A DNA stretch of 64,000 nt from Streptomyces sp. S.PNR 29 (lineage in GTDB: Bacteria; Actinomycetota; Actinomycetes; Streptomycetales; Streptomycetaceae): the NCBI RefSeq assembly GCF_030386795.1, contig NZ_JANUQM010000015.1:208970-272969 (forward strand). Reading direction: 5' to 3'. Under the pieces are notes generated by a model. It made no database searches, had not been told where the DNA came from, and saw nothing but the letters and a program-made list of their open reading frames with translations. Position 1 is the stretch's first letter. Every line of letters starts with the position of its first letter. A program made the position numbers and the translations under genes. Below are positions 45,345 to 54,915 of the stretch, piece after piece.

Positions 45345-48300
45345 ATGTCTCTTCGTAACCTTCCCTGGCACAACGCGGCCTTCCTGCACGAGAGGTCTCC
45401 CTCTGCGGTGACCGACGGTGCAGTCGAGAAGAAGCGGTGGATCGATGCCTTCGGCTCGGACGAAACCGTCGCAACTGTGGCCGGGGCGCTGGGGCTCACC
45501 CTCGACGACTTCCGGGCACGTCTGGGACCGGGGGACAGGTCGGCACCAGTGCCGTCCTGGGTACAGGATCTGCAACGGCGCGCTGAAGCAGGAGAGACGG
45601 ACGAGTCTCCGTCCTGGTTCGCCGAAGACGTCAGCGTCTCGCTCCTACGCCCTGCCGCGGCACTCGTCCGAGGCAGCCAGCGCGAGCTCCACCAGCGCAT
45701 TTCCGAACTCACCGCGGGGTCACGGCTTGCCGGCCTCGCTGACGCCCTCAGTGCGGCCTGGCCACAGGAGGAGATCACCAAGGCCCTCGTGCGCACCATG
45801 GTGCTGGAGCTCAACGTGGCCCGTGTCGAGGGCCGTCTGTGCGGCGACACACCTCAAGATCGGTACGCCGACTACATCCGGCTGCTCGGCGAGGAGTCCG
45901 TACAGCGGGAGCTCTGGGCCGAATACCCCGTCCTCCTCCGGCACATCGGCGACATTCTCACCGGCTGGGTCGACTCGCGCGCCGAGTTCGCCGAGCGGCT
46001 GCTGGCCGACCTCGACGAGCTCGACACCTGGTGCGACGGAGGGCTTGGCGACCTCGTCGACGTACAGTTCGGCGCCGGTGACACCCACCGCCGCGGTCGC
46101 AGCGTCGCCGTCGTGCGCTTCACCCACAAGAAGCTCGTCTACAAACCCCGCTCCCTGGCCTCCGACATCGCTTGGGAAGAGGTGCTGAGCTGGTTCCACA
46201 GGCAGAACCCCCAGCATGATCTCATCGCCCCGAGGACACTGGCGGGCGAGGGCTACGGCTGGTCCGGCTTTGTGGACCACCAACCCTGCCGGTCAGAGGC
46301 TGAACTCCGGGGATTCTTCTGGCGCACTGGCGCGCTGCTTGCCCTGAACTATGCCCTGTGCGGCGTGGATGTCCACCACGAGAACCTCATCGCCCACGGC
46401 GCCTACCCCGTGATGGTCGACATGGAGGCGCTGTTCCACGGTGCCCTTCCGACGACCGGGCGGCCCTGGTCCACACCGGCCGACGACCTCATGGTGGACG
46501 GCGTGCTCCGGGTCGGCCTGCTGCCGTCCAAACTCGTTGTCCGCAACGAAGGAGTCGCCCACGCGCTCGAGACCAGCCCTGTAGGGGTGGAGGGGCGCCA
46601 GAAGACACTCATCCCCGTTCCCGTCCCGCAGAACACCGGCACTGACGAGATGCGGTTCGTCGAGCGGCATGTGGAAATGCCCGGTGACACCACCAGTAGG
46701 GCTCGGCTGGACAGCGGGGTGGTCGATCCCCGGAGGTACGCTTTCGAGGTCGAGGCGGGTTTCGCCTGGACCCACCGCGCCATCGCAGCGGACAAGAGCA
46801 GCTGGTCGGCTCTTCTCGACCGGTTCGCCGATGTCGGGATGAGACACATCGCCCGAGCCACGGCGTACTACACGTGCCTTCTGGAGGACAGCAGGCACCC
46901 CGACTTCCTGCGCGACGCCCTGGACCGCGACCGGTTCCTCGCCCGCCTGGCCATCACCGCCGACGGCACCCAGTCATGGGAGAAGCTGGTGCCCTCGGAG
47001 ATGCGGGACCTGCGCAGGGGCGACATCCCCTTCTTCTCCTCATTGCCCGGCTCCCGTGACCTGGTGGACAGCGAGGGCGTCACGATTCCCGACGTTCTCG
47101 ACGAGGCGCCCATCGAAGCCGCACGCAGGCGGCTCGCCCGGCTGGACCAGAACGACCTCGACACCCAGACCATGCTGATCCGGCGGGCGTTCGACTCCCT
47201 CGAGCCGGCCTCGACTCCCCATGCCGGCCTCATCAGCCTGGATCTGCCGGACCACCCCTCCGCTCCGGACGATTCGCTGTCCGCGGCAGTCCGGCTGGCG
47301 CACAGCCTCTGTGACACGGCCATCAGACAGGGAGAGCGACTGGGCTGGATCGGACTCAACTTCGTCGACGAGTCGATCTGGCAGGTCGGCCCGACAGCCA
47401 TGGACCTGTACTCCGGCATGCCCGGAATGGGCCTGTTCCTCTCCGTGGCGGCACGGCTCAGCGGCGATCCACGGCTGCTTGAGTACGCGGAGCTGACCGC
47501 GGACTCCCTGAAAGGGCAGGCACTCGCCGCCGCCGACCAAATAGCGGACACGCCCGCACCGCTGCTCAGCGAAGCTCTCAAGGAACAGGCCGATGCCGGT
47601 GCCTTCGGCGTGACCGGCAGCATGGTCTACTACCTCACCCACGCCGGTGTTCTCCATCAGCGGGCCGACCTCCTCGACGCCGCCGAGCGCACCCTGACCA
47701 CCCTCGACCAGCACATCGCACACGACACCAAGTACGACGTCATCATGGGCAGCGCGGGAGCGATCCTCGCCGCGCTGGCGCTGCACGCCGTACGTCCGGA
47801 CTCCGCCGCGGTCCGCACCGCCGAACGGGCCGCGGAACGGCTGTTGCTCACCGCCGAGCGCACCGGCGAAGGCATGGGGTGGCGGACCAACCTCGGTCCC
47901 GCGCCCCTCACCGGAATGTCCCACGGCGCCTCCGGGATCGCCTACGCGCTCGCTCGCCTGCATGCCGTGCGGCCACGGCCCGAGTACCCGCAGGTTGTCG
48001 AACAGGCCCTGCTCTACGAGCGTTCCACCCTCGACGCCAAGCAGGGCAACTGGCCCGACCTGCGGTACGAGGACATGGGCGGCGGCAACGGCTGCGGCAT
48101 GGCCTGGTGCCACGGCGCCCCGGGGGTGGGGATGAGCCGCCTGGGCATCCTGCGGACCGTCGAGCAGGCCGACGAGGGCACGTTGTCGCTCCGGAGACTG
48201 GCCGAGGAGGACTTGCGCACTGCCGAGCGCACCACGCGAGCGGCCCACTTCGGCGTGGACGGGACGTCGCTCAACTCCTCCGGGAACAACGGCATGTGCC

Positions 48301-48569
48301 ATGGCGACCTGGGCAACCTGGAGTTCCTCCACCTGGCTGCTCGGCACCGCGGGGACGACGCCGGCGTACACCGCGTCCAGCGGGCGGTAGCGGCTCTGCT
48401 GGAGCTAGGCAGGGACGGCTGGCTCACCGGCCAGCTCAGCCCCGAGTCACTCCCGGGGCTGATGTACGGCCGGGCCGGCATCGGCTACAACCTGCTGCGG
48501 CTGGCCTATCCGGACCAGGTCCCCTCCGTGCTGCTGCTGGACCCGCCGTCGCGGGAGGCAGACGCCTGA
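45345..48569 (+). CDS. lanM: Class II lanthipeptide synthetase LanM
   Basis: The product is 1,074 residues from ATG 45345 after AAAGGCAGG. The N-terminal dehydratase domain carries KLVYKPRS (near 265), GVDVHHENLI (near 341) and VDMEALFH (near 358), the kinase-like residues that phosphorylate and eliminate Ser/Thr. The C-terminal LanC-like cyclase domain holds the zinc ligands in AWCHGAPG (Cys922) and MCHGDLGN (Cys985, His986). One LanM serves three precursors. It probably acts at the membrane with LanT, whose gene overlaps its stop as TGATG. Confidence 0.96.
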   Translation: MSLRNLPWHNAAFLHERSPSAVTDGAVEKKRWIDAFGSDETVATVAGALGLTLDDFRARLGPGDRSAPVPSWVQDLQRRAEAGETDESPSWFAEDVSVSLLRPAAALVRGSQRELHQRISELTAGSRLAGLADALSAAWPQEEITKALVRTMVLELNVARVEGRLCGDTPQDRYADYIRLLGEESVQRELWAEYPVLLRHIGDILTGWVDSRAEFAERLLADLDELDTWCDGGLGDLVDVQFGAGDTHRRGRSVAVVRFTHKKLVYKPRSLASDIAWEEVLSWFHRQNPQHDLIAPRTLAGEGYGWSGFVDHQPCRSEAELRGFFWRTGALLALNYALCGVDVHHENLIAHGAYPVMVDMEALFHGALPTTGRPWSTPADDLMVDGVLRVGLLPSKLVVRNEGVAHALETSPVGVEGRQKTLIPVPVPQNTGTDEMRFVERHVEMPGDTTSRARLDSGVVDPRRYAFEVEAGFAWTHRAIAADKSSWSALLDRFADVGMRHIARATAYYTCLLEDSRHPDFLRDALDRDRFLARLAITADGTQSWEKLVPSEMRDLRRGDIPFFSSLPGSRDLVDSEGVTIPDVLDEAPIEAARRRLARLDQNDLDTQTMLIRRAFDSLEPASTPHAGLISLDLPDHPSAPDDSLSAAVRLAHSLCDTAIRQGERLGWIGLNFVDESIWQVGPTAMDLYSGMPGMGLFLSVAARLSGDPRLLEYAELTADSLKGQALAAADQIADTPAPLLSEALKEQADAGAFGVTGSMVYYLTHAGVLHQRADLLDAAERTLTTLDQHIAHDTKYDVIMGSAGAILAALALHAVRPDSAAVRTAERAAERLLLTAERTGEGMGWRTNLGPAPLTGMSHGASGIAYALARLHAVRPRPEYPQVVEQALLYERSTLDAKQGNWPDLRYEDMGGGNGCGMAWCHGAPGVGMSRLGILRTVEQADEGTLSLRRLAEEDLRTAERTTRAAHFGVDGTSLNSSGNNGMCHGDLGNLEFLHLAARHRGDDAGVHRVQRAVAALLELGRDGWLTGQLSPESLPGLMYGRAGIGYNLLRLAYPDQVPSVLLLDPPSREADA

Positions 48570-50761
48570 TGGGTGACAGCCGGTGGGTGCGGCTCCGTCC
48601 CGGCGGAGCTCGCACCCGGGTTCCCGTACTGCTGCAGGACAGCATCGCCGAGTGCGGAGCCGCCTGCCTCGCCATGCTCCTCTGCGCCCACGGCCACCAC
48701 GTGACCGTGCCGGAGGTCCGTGACCGTCTCGGCATCGGCCGTGACGGCGCCAACGCCGCCGCGCTTGCCGCCACTGCCGAGGAGTACGGCCTGACGGTCG
48801 AGGCATACCGGGCGGAGCCGTGGGCGCTCGCGAAGCTCACGCTCCCCGCACTGCTGCACTGGAATCTCAACCATTACGTGGTGCTCGAGGAGATCGACGC
48901 GCACCACGCCACCATCGTGGATCCGTCCGAAGGCCGGAAGAAGATCTCCCGCGAGGAGTTCGACGGCTCCTTCAGCGGTGTGGTGCTCGTTCTCGCACCG
49001 GGCCCTGAGTTCCGGGCGAAGGCCAGACCACGCGGCGAGGTCCTGGGCTTCCTCGCCCGGTACGCGCCCCGGCGTCCCGCGCTCATCGCCGGCGTACTCG
49101 GTGTCTCCGCGCTGCTGACCGCTCTGGGGCTGCTCCCCGCGCTGATCACCCAGTACGTCCTCGACGAGGTGGTCGGGAGCAGTTCCCCCCAGGTGATGTA
49201 CACGCTCGGGCTGGGCATCTCCGCTCTGGTCGTAGGCCAGGCGCTGATCGGTTTCATCCGGAACCAGCTGCTGCTGCACATGCGCAACCGGATCGACCAC
49301 GCCCTCATGACGTCGTTCCTGCGCCATCTGTTCCGGCTGTCGTATCCCTACTTCCAGCTCAGGAACAGCGGCGACATCCTCACCCGCGTCTCCAGCAGCA
49401 TGCTGGTGCGCGAGGTACTCACGTCCCACACCCTCTCCCTCGTCCTCGACGGCGGCATGGGCCTGCTCTACATCGTCGTCCTCTGGCGACTGGCCCCGTC
49501 CATGGCCCTGGTGGTGATGGGAGCGGCCGCGTGCCAGATCGTGATCGCGCTCGCCTTCACCCCTCGGGTGCGGGAGACCAGCCGTCAGGAGATCAGTGCG
49601 ATGACGTCGGCGCAGGCGCAGCTCGTGGAGTCGCTGTCGGGCATCGAGACCCTCAAGGCGGCAGGCGCCGAACGGGTCGCCCTGGACCGCTGGCAGGAGC
49701 TGTACGAGCGACAGTTGGCCTCGACTCTGCGCAAGGGCACCGTGAGCAACAAGATGGACGGCGTCATGGACCTGACCAGGTTGGGCGCCCCGCTGGTGCT
49801 GCTGTGGACGGGCGCCTGGCTGGTGATGGACGGGAACATGTCCGTCGGCACCCTGGTCGGCGCCAACACCCTGGCGGGTATGGCACTGAGCCCCATCAGT
49901 ACGCTCTCCCAGACGTACCACGCCCTGCAGGGAGCGGGGGTACACGTACGGCGCCTGCGCGACGTGCTCGCCGAGCCTCCGGAACAGCCGGACCCGCGGC
50001 CCGAGGTCCCCGCCGTCCGCGGCGATATCCGGCTGGAGTCGGTGCGCTACCGGTACCAGCCGGATGCGCCGCCCGCCGTGGACGCCATCGACCTGCACAT
50101 ACCCGCCGGCAGCATGGTGGCGGTCGTGGGCAGGTCCGGATCAGGCAAGAGCACGCTGGCGCGGCTGATGCTGGGGCTCTACCAGCCGGTGGAGGGGCGG
50201 GTGCTGCTCGACGGCGTTCCGATCGACCGGTTCGACGTGGAGTCGGTTCGCTCCCGGTTCGGCGTGGTCGTCCAGGACAGCTCGGTGTTCAGCGGCAGCA
50301 TCCTCGACAACATCAGGATCAACCGGCCGGGCGTGGGCGTCGATGACGTCGTCGAGGCCGCCACCATCGCCTGCCTGCACGCCGACATCGAGCGCATGCC
50401 GTTGGGGTACTTCACCGCGCTCGGGGAGCGGGGCAGCGGTATGTCCGGCGGTCAGCGCCAGCGGCTCGGGCTGGCCCGGGCCCTCGTCGGGCGGCCGAGC
50501 GTGCTGCTGATGGACGAGGCGACGAGCCACCTCGACACCCTCACCGAGGAAACCGTCCAGCGCAACCTTCGAGAACTCCACTGCACCCGCATAGTGATCG
50601 CGCACCGGCTCAGCACCGTGCGTTCCGCAGACCGGATCGTCGTGGTCGACCAGGGCAGAATAGTTGAGCAGGGCACCCATGAAGAGCTCATCGCCGCCGA
50701 CGGCGCGTACGCGGAGCTGGTGCAGAGTCAGCAGGACCCGGCGCCGGCGAGCCTCGACTGA
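48569..50761 (+). CDS. lanT: Lanthipeptide exporter LanT with C39 leader peptidase
   Basis: The product is 730 residues. The N-terminal C39 peptidase domain has DSIAECGAACLAML (catalytic Cys29), NHYVVLEE (His near 101) and IVDPSEG (Asp near 118), which cut after GG or GA. A six-helix membrane domain (about 155-430) is followed by Walker A VGRSGSGKST (near 520), signature GMSGGQRQRL (near 624) and Walker B VLLMDEATSH (near 645). It removes the leaders and exports the mature lanthipeptides. TGATG overlap couples it to lanM. Confidence 0.96.
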   Translation: MGDSRWVRLRPGGARTRVPVLLQDSIAECGAACLAMLLCAHGHHVTVPEVRDRLGIGRDGANAAALAATAEEYGLTVEAYRAEPWALAKLTLPALLHWNLNHYVVLEEIDAHHATIVDPSEGRKKISREEFDGSFSGVVLVLAPGPEFRAKARPRGEVLGFLARYAPRRPALIAGVLGVSALLTALGLLPALITQYVLDEVVGSSSPQVMYTLGLGISALVVGQALIGFIRNQLLLHMRNRIDHALMTSFLRHLFRLSYPYFQLRNSGDILTRVSSSMLVREVLTSHTLSLVLDGGMGLLYIVVLWRLAPSMALVVMGAAACQIVIALAFTPRVRETSRQEISAMTSAQAQLVESLSGIETLKAAGAERVALDRWQELYERQLASTLRKGTVSNKMDGVMDLTRLGAPLVLLWTGAWLVMDGNMSVGTLVGANTLAGMALSPISTLSQTYHALQGAGVHVRRLRDVLAEPPEQPDPRPEVPAVRGDIRLESVRYRYQPDAPPAVDAIDLHIPAGSMVAVVGRSGSGKSTLARLMLGLYQPVEGRVLLDGVPIDRFDVESVRSRFGVVVQDSSVFSGSILDNIRINRPGVGVDDVVEAATIACLHADIERMPLGYFTALGERGSGMSGGQRQRLGLARALVGRPSVLLMDEATSHLDTLTEETVQRNLRELHCTRIVIAHRLSTVRSADRIVVVDQGRIVEQGTHEELIAADGAYAELVQSQQDPAPASLD

Positions 50762-50787
50762 GCTCGACGTTTCAAGTCGCCGGTCCT

Positions 50788-50809
50788 CCGGCCTGCTGAG
50801 CTAGGCCGG
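50788..50809 (+). terminator. Terminator after lanT
   Basis: CCGGCCT and AGGCCGG form a perfect seven-base-pair stem around the loop GCTGAGCT, 26 bases after the lanT stop. Together with the position this suggests the end of the lan operon. Confidence 0.5.
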
Positions 50810-50937
50810 GCCGCCTGAGGGGGACGGGCCGGACGGCAGGCCTGCGTCCCCTGTCCCTCTCAGGACCCGTCCCAAAAACCGGGGTGATGAACTGCTGCGG
50901 GTCTGATGGAGGCCCGCAACAAGGCCCCTGAACTGGC

Positions 50938-51116
50938 ATCAACGACGCTGAGATCGCCGTCGCCGAGTACATCGACTGGTTCAACCGGCGCCGCGACCAC
51001 GGCGAAGTCGCCACGTCCCACCCGCCGGGTTCGAAGCCCTCCACGCAAACGGCCACTGCACCACAAGCACCTCTGGAAACCGGCTGACCCACCCTCCACG
51101 ACCCGGGCTTGACATA
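50938..51116 (+). pseudogene. IS3-family transposase OrfB, 3' fragment
   Basis: NDAEIAVAEYIDWFNRRRDH then GEVATSHPPGFEA is the C-terminal catalytic-Glu region of IS3 OrfB (YIDWYNxxRxH). A shift leads to a typical HHKHLWKPADPPSTTRA tail. It bounds the lan cluster on its right and marks an insertion or deletion edge. Confidence 0.65.
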
Positions 51117-51218
51117 GACCCCCGGGCTCACAGCATGGTGCCGCGCCGGGGCATGTGCTGTGCCCGCCGGCCCGTCGGGCGGGACTCCGTCGCACTCCGT
51201 GAGCAGCCGCCCAACCGC

Positions 51219-52268
51219 TCAACTCCTGACCGCTTCAAACACGAAGACCTGCCCCACGCCCTCTTGTGAGCAGGACAGTTGGAGTACCTCCGCCCAGCTG
51301 TCCCGCGATCCCTCGCGGATGCCGAGGCACAGGTTGGTGTGCCGTGGGCGCAGTCGGAAACCACGGGCCGGGGCGGTAGTGCGTTCCAGGGTGAACGTCT
51401 CGGCGTCGCCTCGCCTGCCGCACGCCGCGTTCTCCATTGACGCGCCGATCGCGCGGTCCTGGCCCCTCACACCCATGCATCCAGGGCCGAACTCCGGGTG
51501 GTCGGTGGCTATCCGCCAGCTGCCCTTGCCTGCGGCTTCCAGTGAAAAGCGGGGAACCGTGTCCGCGCAGGAGGCCTGGAAGACCCGCCCGTGATCCGTG
51601 CCGACCTTCTCGGTCAGACACAGCCTCGAGTGGGCGACACGGATCCTGTAGGGCCCGGGCTTCGGGAGGTCCGATGCGTCGACGTGTGGGCTCGGCGCCG
51701 CATTCTCCTCTGCTCGGGGCCGTTCGTCGTCGCCTGTGCCCCGAAGGCCGACGATCGCTCCGGCCAGGGCGATCGCAAACACCGTCAGGACAGCGAGCAC
51801 TACCTCGGTACGAGGCCGGGGACGATGGGCGGGCGACTCTGGTGCGGGCCGCGGTGCGCTCTTCGCGCCGTCGTCCTTCAGCAGGGGCACCTCCGGACCA
51901 CTCGAGGAGAGTGCCACGACCGGTGCCGACTCGGCTTCGCGTGGCATGAAGCGCTGTGGCATGGCGCGCCGGTGTGTGCCGTCGAGAGCGGCGATCTGCT
52001 TGTAGACGGCCAGCCACTCTGCTATCTGGGCGGGCGAGCAACCACAGGCGCGTATGAAGGTCAGTGTCTGGTCTTCGCTCGGCAGGACCGGCCGCTGAAG
52101 CAAGTTCGCCACGGTGCTGCGAGGCAGGGTCGTCCCCAGTGCCTCGCTCCGGGTCTCCAACTGCCGGTAGGTCACGCCGGCCCAGTCCTTCAACGCGCGC
52201 AACAGCCCCACGTACTCCGCCGCGTCCGTTGCTGTCGCCGGGTCCGGTGGAAGGGACCGCTCCCCCAT
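51219..52268 (-). CDS. HTH protein with membrane anchor and ricin-like (beta-trefoil) domain
   Basis: The product is 349 residues. An N-terminal XRE-like HTH (YVGLLRALKDWAGVTYRQLE then STVANLLQRP) spans about residues 18-80. A single transmembrane helix (VVLAVLTVFAIALAGAIVGL) lies near 160-180. The C-terminal part (RIRVAHSRLCLTEKVGTDHG and FRLRPRHTNLCLGIREGS) looks like a beta-trefoil carbohydrate-binding domain outside the cell. It could link an extracellular ligand to DNA binding. It is convergent with the lan operon beyond IS3 debris, so a regulatory link to lan is only possible. Confidence 0.75.
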   Translation of the reverse strand: MGERSLPPDPATATDAAEYVGLLRALKDWAGVTYRQLETRSEALGTTLPRSTVANLLQRPVLPSEDQTLTFIRACGCSPAQIAEWLAVYKQIAALDGTHRRAMPQRFMPREAESAPVVALSSSGPEVPLLKDDGAKSAPRPAPESPAHRPRPRTEVVLAVLTVFAIALAGAIVGLRGTGDDERPRAEENAAPSPHVDASDLPKPGPYRIRVAHSRLCLTEKVGTDHGRVFQASCADTVPRFSLEAAGKGSWRIATDHPEFGPGCMGVRGQDRAIGASMENAACGRRGDAETFTLERTTAPARGFRLRPRHTNLCLGIREGSRDSWAEVLQLSCSQEGVGQVFVFEAVRS

Positions 52269-52488
52269 GTACTGCCGCCTCCTTGTGTCTGGGACGGCGG
52301 CAAAGCCGCGTCATCCCTCCTCGCACTGTTCGGGACGTGTCCCGAACGGACGTTCACCCTTGTTGCCTCATCGAAGGCAAGGCAAGAGTCGTTCACGTCA
52401 ATCTCGGCGCAATCCAATTAACCTCGTTGAAAGCAGCTGATCCAGGCCCCGCTGACCCCGTCACACCAGCTCCAGAGTCACCCGGCTG

Positions 52489-52690
52489 GTGATCGCGTCG
52501 GCCCGGCCGGCAGCGGGCAACAAAGCCGACGCACAGGTCTGGCGCGAGTCAGACCTGCCCGCCATGGCCGCAGGAACGACGGTGATCGCGGACGGCGCTT
52601 ACCTGGGCACCGAGCTGATCATCCCGCATCGCAGAAGGGCCGGACACCCCCTGCTGCGCGGCCAGGAGGAAGACAACGCCGAAGAACGAC
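52489..52690 (+). pseudogene. IS5-like transposase, internal fragment
   Basis: RPAAGNKADAQVWRESDLPA then TTVIADGAYLGTELIIPHRR and EEDNAEERRVR matches the second-Asp region (VIADGxYxGT) of the transposase better preserved at 61673-62402. Both ends are missing. Confidence 0.7.
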
Positions 52691-52797
52691 GGGTCAGGCC
52701 CCCGTCGAGCAGCCCCCTTCGCCCGCACCCCCCCGGCGCCCGCATGAGCGTCGTACGTGCCGCCGTGGTCGCCTTGTCACCGCGTAGGGAGCGGGGG

Positions 52798-53403
52798 TCA
52801 AGAGACGCTCCAGCGAGGGTCGCGGCCGAGGTAACGCAGGAGGACCGCCACGTCGTCGTCGCCCTCGTCGGGGGCCAGGGCGGCGGTGTACGCGCCGCGG
52901 GGGCGCAGCGGCTCGACGATCTCCCTGGCGACCTTGAGGAGAGGGCGGGCCAACTCGGACGTGAGCGGCGACGGCCGGCCCGTCGCCCGGGCGATGTCCC
53001 AGGCGTGGACCGCTGCGTCCAGCCCACACGCTGCCGAGCCGGACCACGAGGACATTCTGTGCGGCGGCACCGGCACGGGCACCTCGGCGACGTCCCGGTC
53101 GACCCCCGCCCACGCCTTCGCCGCGCGTGCCAGGGCGTCCTCCAGGAACGCCGCCGGGTCCACCCCCTCCATGTCGCCCGATGGGGCGAACGGGTCGAAG
53201 TCGGGGCCGGGTTCACCGGTCAGCCCGGCGGCGTAGCCGATCTGGTCGCCGACGGCGTGCTGGAAGACCTGGGCGACGGTCCAGCCCGCGCAGGGCGTCG
53301 GCAGCTGCCAGCCGTCGGCGGGGACGGCGCGGACCGCCGTGCGCAGTGCTTCGTGGGAGGCGTCCAGGACGTCCCAACCGCTGGAGATCACGCCATCGCT
53401 CAT
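52798..53403 (-). CDS. TIGR03086-type DinB/MDMPI-fold metal-binding protein
   Basis: The product is 201 residues from the ATG at 53401-53403. VISSGWDVLDASHEALRTAV, WQLPTPCAGWTVAQVFQHAV then GDQIGYAAGL and CGLDAAVHAWDIARATG give the three conserved His/Asp regions of this actinobacterial four-helix family. The family is thought to bind metal and possibly mycothiol; the substrate is unknown. It is distinct from the similar-fold protein at 18938-19594. Confidence 0.8.
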   Translation of the reverse strand: MSDGVISSGWDVLDASHEALRTAVRAVPADGWQLPTPCAGWTVAQVFQHAVGDQIGYAAGLTGEPGPDFDPFAPSGDMEGVDPAAFLEDALARAAKAWAGVDRDVAEVPVPVPPHRMSSWSGSAACGLDAAVHAWDIARATGRPSPLTSELARPLLKVAREIVEPLRPRGAYTAALAPDEGDDDVAVLLRYLGRDPRWSVS

Positions 53404-53619
53404 CGGAGAGCCCCCCATTCGTGATGCCCTCACAGTGATGAAGGTTGTTGTCATGCGTCCACTCTCGGCTTGTGGCGACAGGAGAACCAGTGCCCTCTGC
53501 GACGAGAGGACTGCCAGTACCAGGCACAACGAGCTGCCGGGCCTGCGCCGGGGCCGGCCGGTCACGGCCGCAGTCGATCCGCAAGCAGGCCGCGGCGAAG
53601 AACCGGTCGGCGTGACCTG

Positions 53620-53954
53620 ATCAGCATCGGGTTGGAGAAGGCCGTGGAGGCCGGGCTGGAGCTGCTCGAGTTCTCCGCCTTCGACGAGATGGCCTCGAAC
53701 GCGGTGATCTTCCACAACGTCCTGGACATCGCGGAGATCGTCTGCCAACTGTTGGAGAAGGGGTTGGGAGATCGCCCCCGGAGAACCTGGCCCGCATCTC
53801 GCCTTACCGGACCGAGCACATCAACCGGTTCGGCGAGTACTCCACTCACGAGTTCGGCATCCAGCCCGAGGCGTACGGCCCGAAGCCCGACGTCTACTTC
53901 GCGTCGCTGACTGAGCAGAGCATGACCACCGTCGGGTTCGGCCGGGCCGTTTGA
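53620..53954 (+). pseudogene. Tn3-family transposase, 3' fragment
   Basis: LELLEFSAFDEMASNAVIFH then NVLDIAEIVCQLLEKG is in one frame. A shift then gives PENLARISPYRTEHINRFGE and STHEFGIQPEAY, the final part of Tn3-type TnpA. The DDE core is upstream and absent. Confidence 0.75.
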
Positions 53955-53974
53955 GGCGAGCTGAAGGGCTGCGG

Positions 53975-54391
53975 AAGCTCTGCACAGCCTGGAGCAGCGC
54001 CGCAAGCTGGCCGAGACACTGACCAACGCGGTGTTCGTGCCCGAGGTGGGGCAGTTTGCCCCGCCCGCGCGGGTCGGGGTTCCAGGTGCACTTCGTGGAG
54101 CGCGAGCCGGACATGCCGGCGATCGGCGGGCGGCTCCTGGTGGACGCCGGACCGGACGCCGACCTCATGGTGATCGACGTGGCGGTGATGGACGGGGACT
54201 GGCGCCAGGAGGTCCGGACCCAGGTCGTAGAACGCCGCCTGGCGGCGATGGCCGATGCCTGCGGGCGTGCCGAGCCGTCGCCCGCTTGGTGGGTCAACTT
54301 CCGTGTCATCGACGAGGGAAGCCGGGGCTCGCGCGGCGGAGTGCTGTCCGAGGAGAAGGCCAAGGCCATCCGCGCCCGCCTCGGCGCCTGA
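53975..54391 (+). pseudogene. 4-oxalocrotonate tautomerase-superfamily gene, frameshifted
   Basis: SLEQRRKLAETLTNAVFVPE then VGQFAPPARVG is in one frame. After a shift near 54085 the text is FQVHFVEREPDMPAIGGRLL, VDAGPDADLMVIDVAVMDGD and EKAKAIRARLGA before TGA. The catalytic N-terminal Pro and the start are lost, because Tn3 sequence directly precedes it. Confidence 0.5.
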
Positions 54392-54449
54392 GCGGACTCA
54401 CACCAAAGCCCCCGGCGATCAACGGCCGGGGACTCGGGTGTTGGTGCCT

Positions 54450-54764
54450 GCCCTTGATGCGGCGGCGGTGATGAGCTTCGTAGAGGAACTGCGGTCCACC
54501 AGCGCGGAGTTCGCCCGCCTGTGGGACGAGGGCACGGTCGGCCCGCACGTCTCGGCCCGCAAGACCGTCGTACACCCCCAGGTGGGTGAGGTGATCTGCG
54601 ACTGCGACGTGCTCACCGTCCCAGGCTGTGACATCCGCCTCGTCGTCTACACAGTGGCCGCGGGTTCCACCGACGCGGAAAAGCTGGAGTTCCTACGGGT
54701 CACCAACGGCGTCCGCGCCGACGGCCCCACGCCTCCGGGGCCCGGCCTGTTCTCCACGCCGTAA
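54450..54764 (+). pseudogene. MmyB-like ligand-binding domain, 3' fragment of an XRE regulator
   Basis: DAAAVMSFVEELRSTSAEFA then LWDEGTVGPHVSARKTVVHP and VGEVICDCDVLTVPGCDIRL, VYTVAAGSTDAEKLEFL is the C-terminal MmyB/LBD domain common after XRE HTHs in Streptomyces. No HTH or start is present upstream, so only the 3' part of the gene remains. Confidence 0.65.
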
Positions 54765-54915
54765 CGATCGGGCCAGCCGGATCTCGTCCAACGAGCAGAG
54801 ATCAGGTCCGCCAGTGGCAACGACCGCCCACGGCCACTTCGACTCGGTGTACGGCCGCAGGAACTTACCGCATCCTAAGTGAGCGTTTGATTCTCCGTTA
54901 TCCGTTTGATTTCGA

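Noticed and set aside
48506..50098. A 530-codon frame antisense to lanT
   Set aside because: Composition (Gln/Asp/Arg/His repeats) is typical of the antisense of a GC-rich gene; lanT itself has every expected motif.
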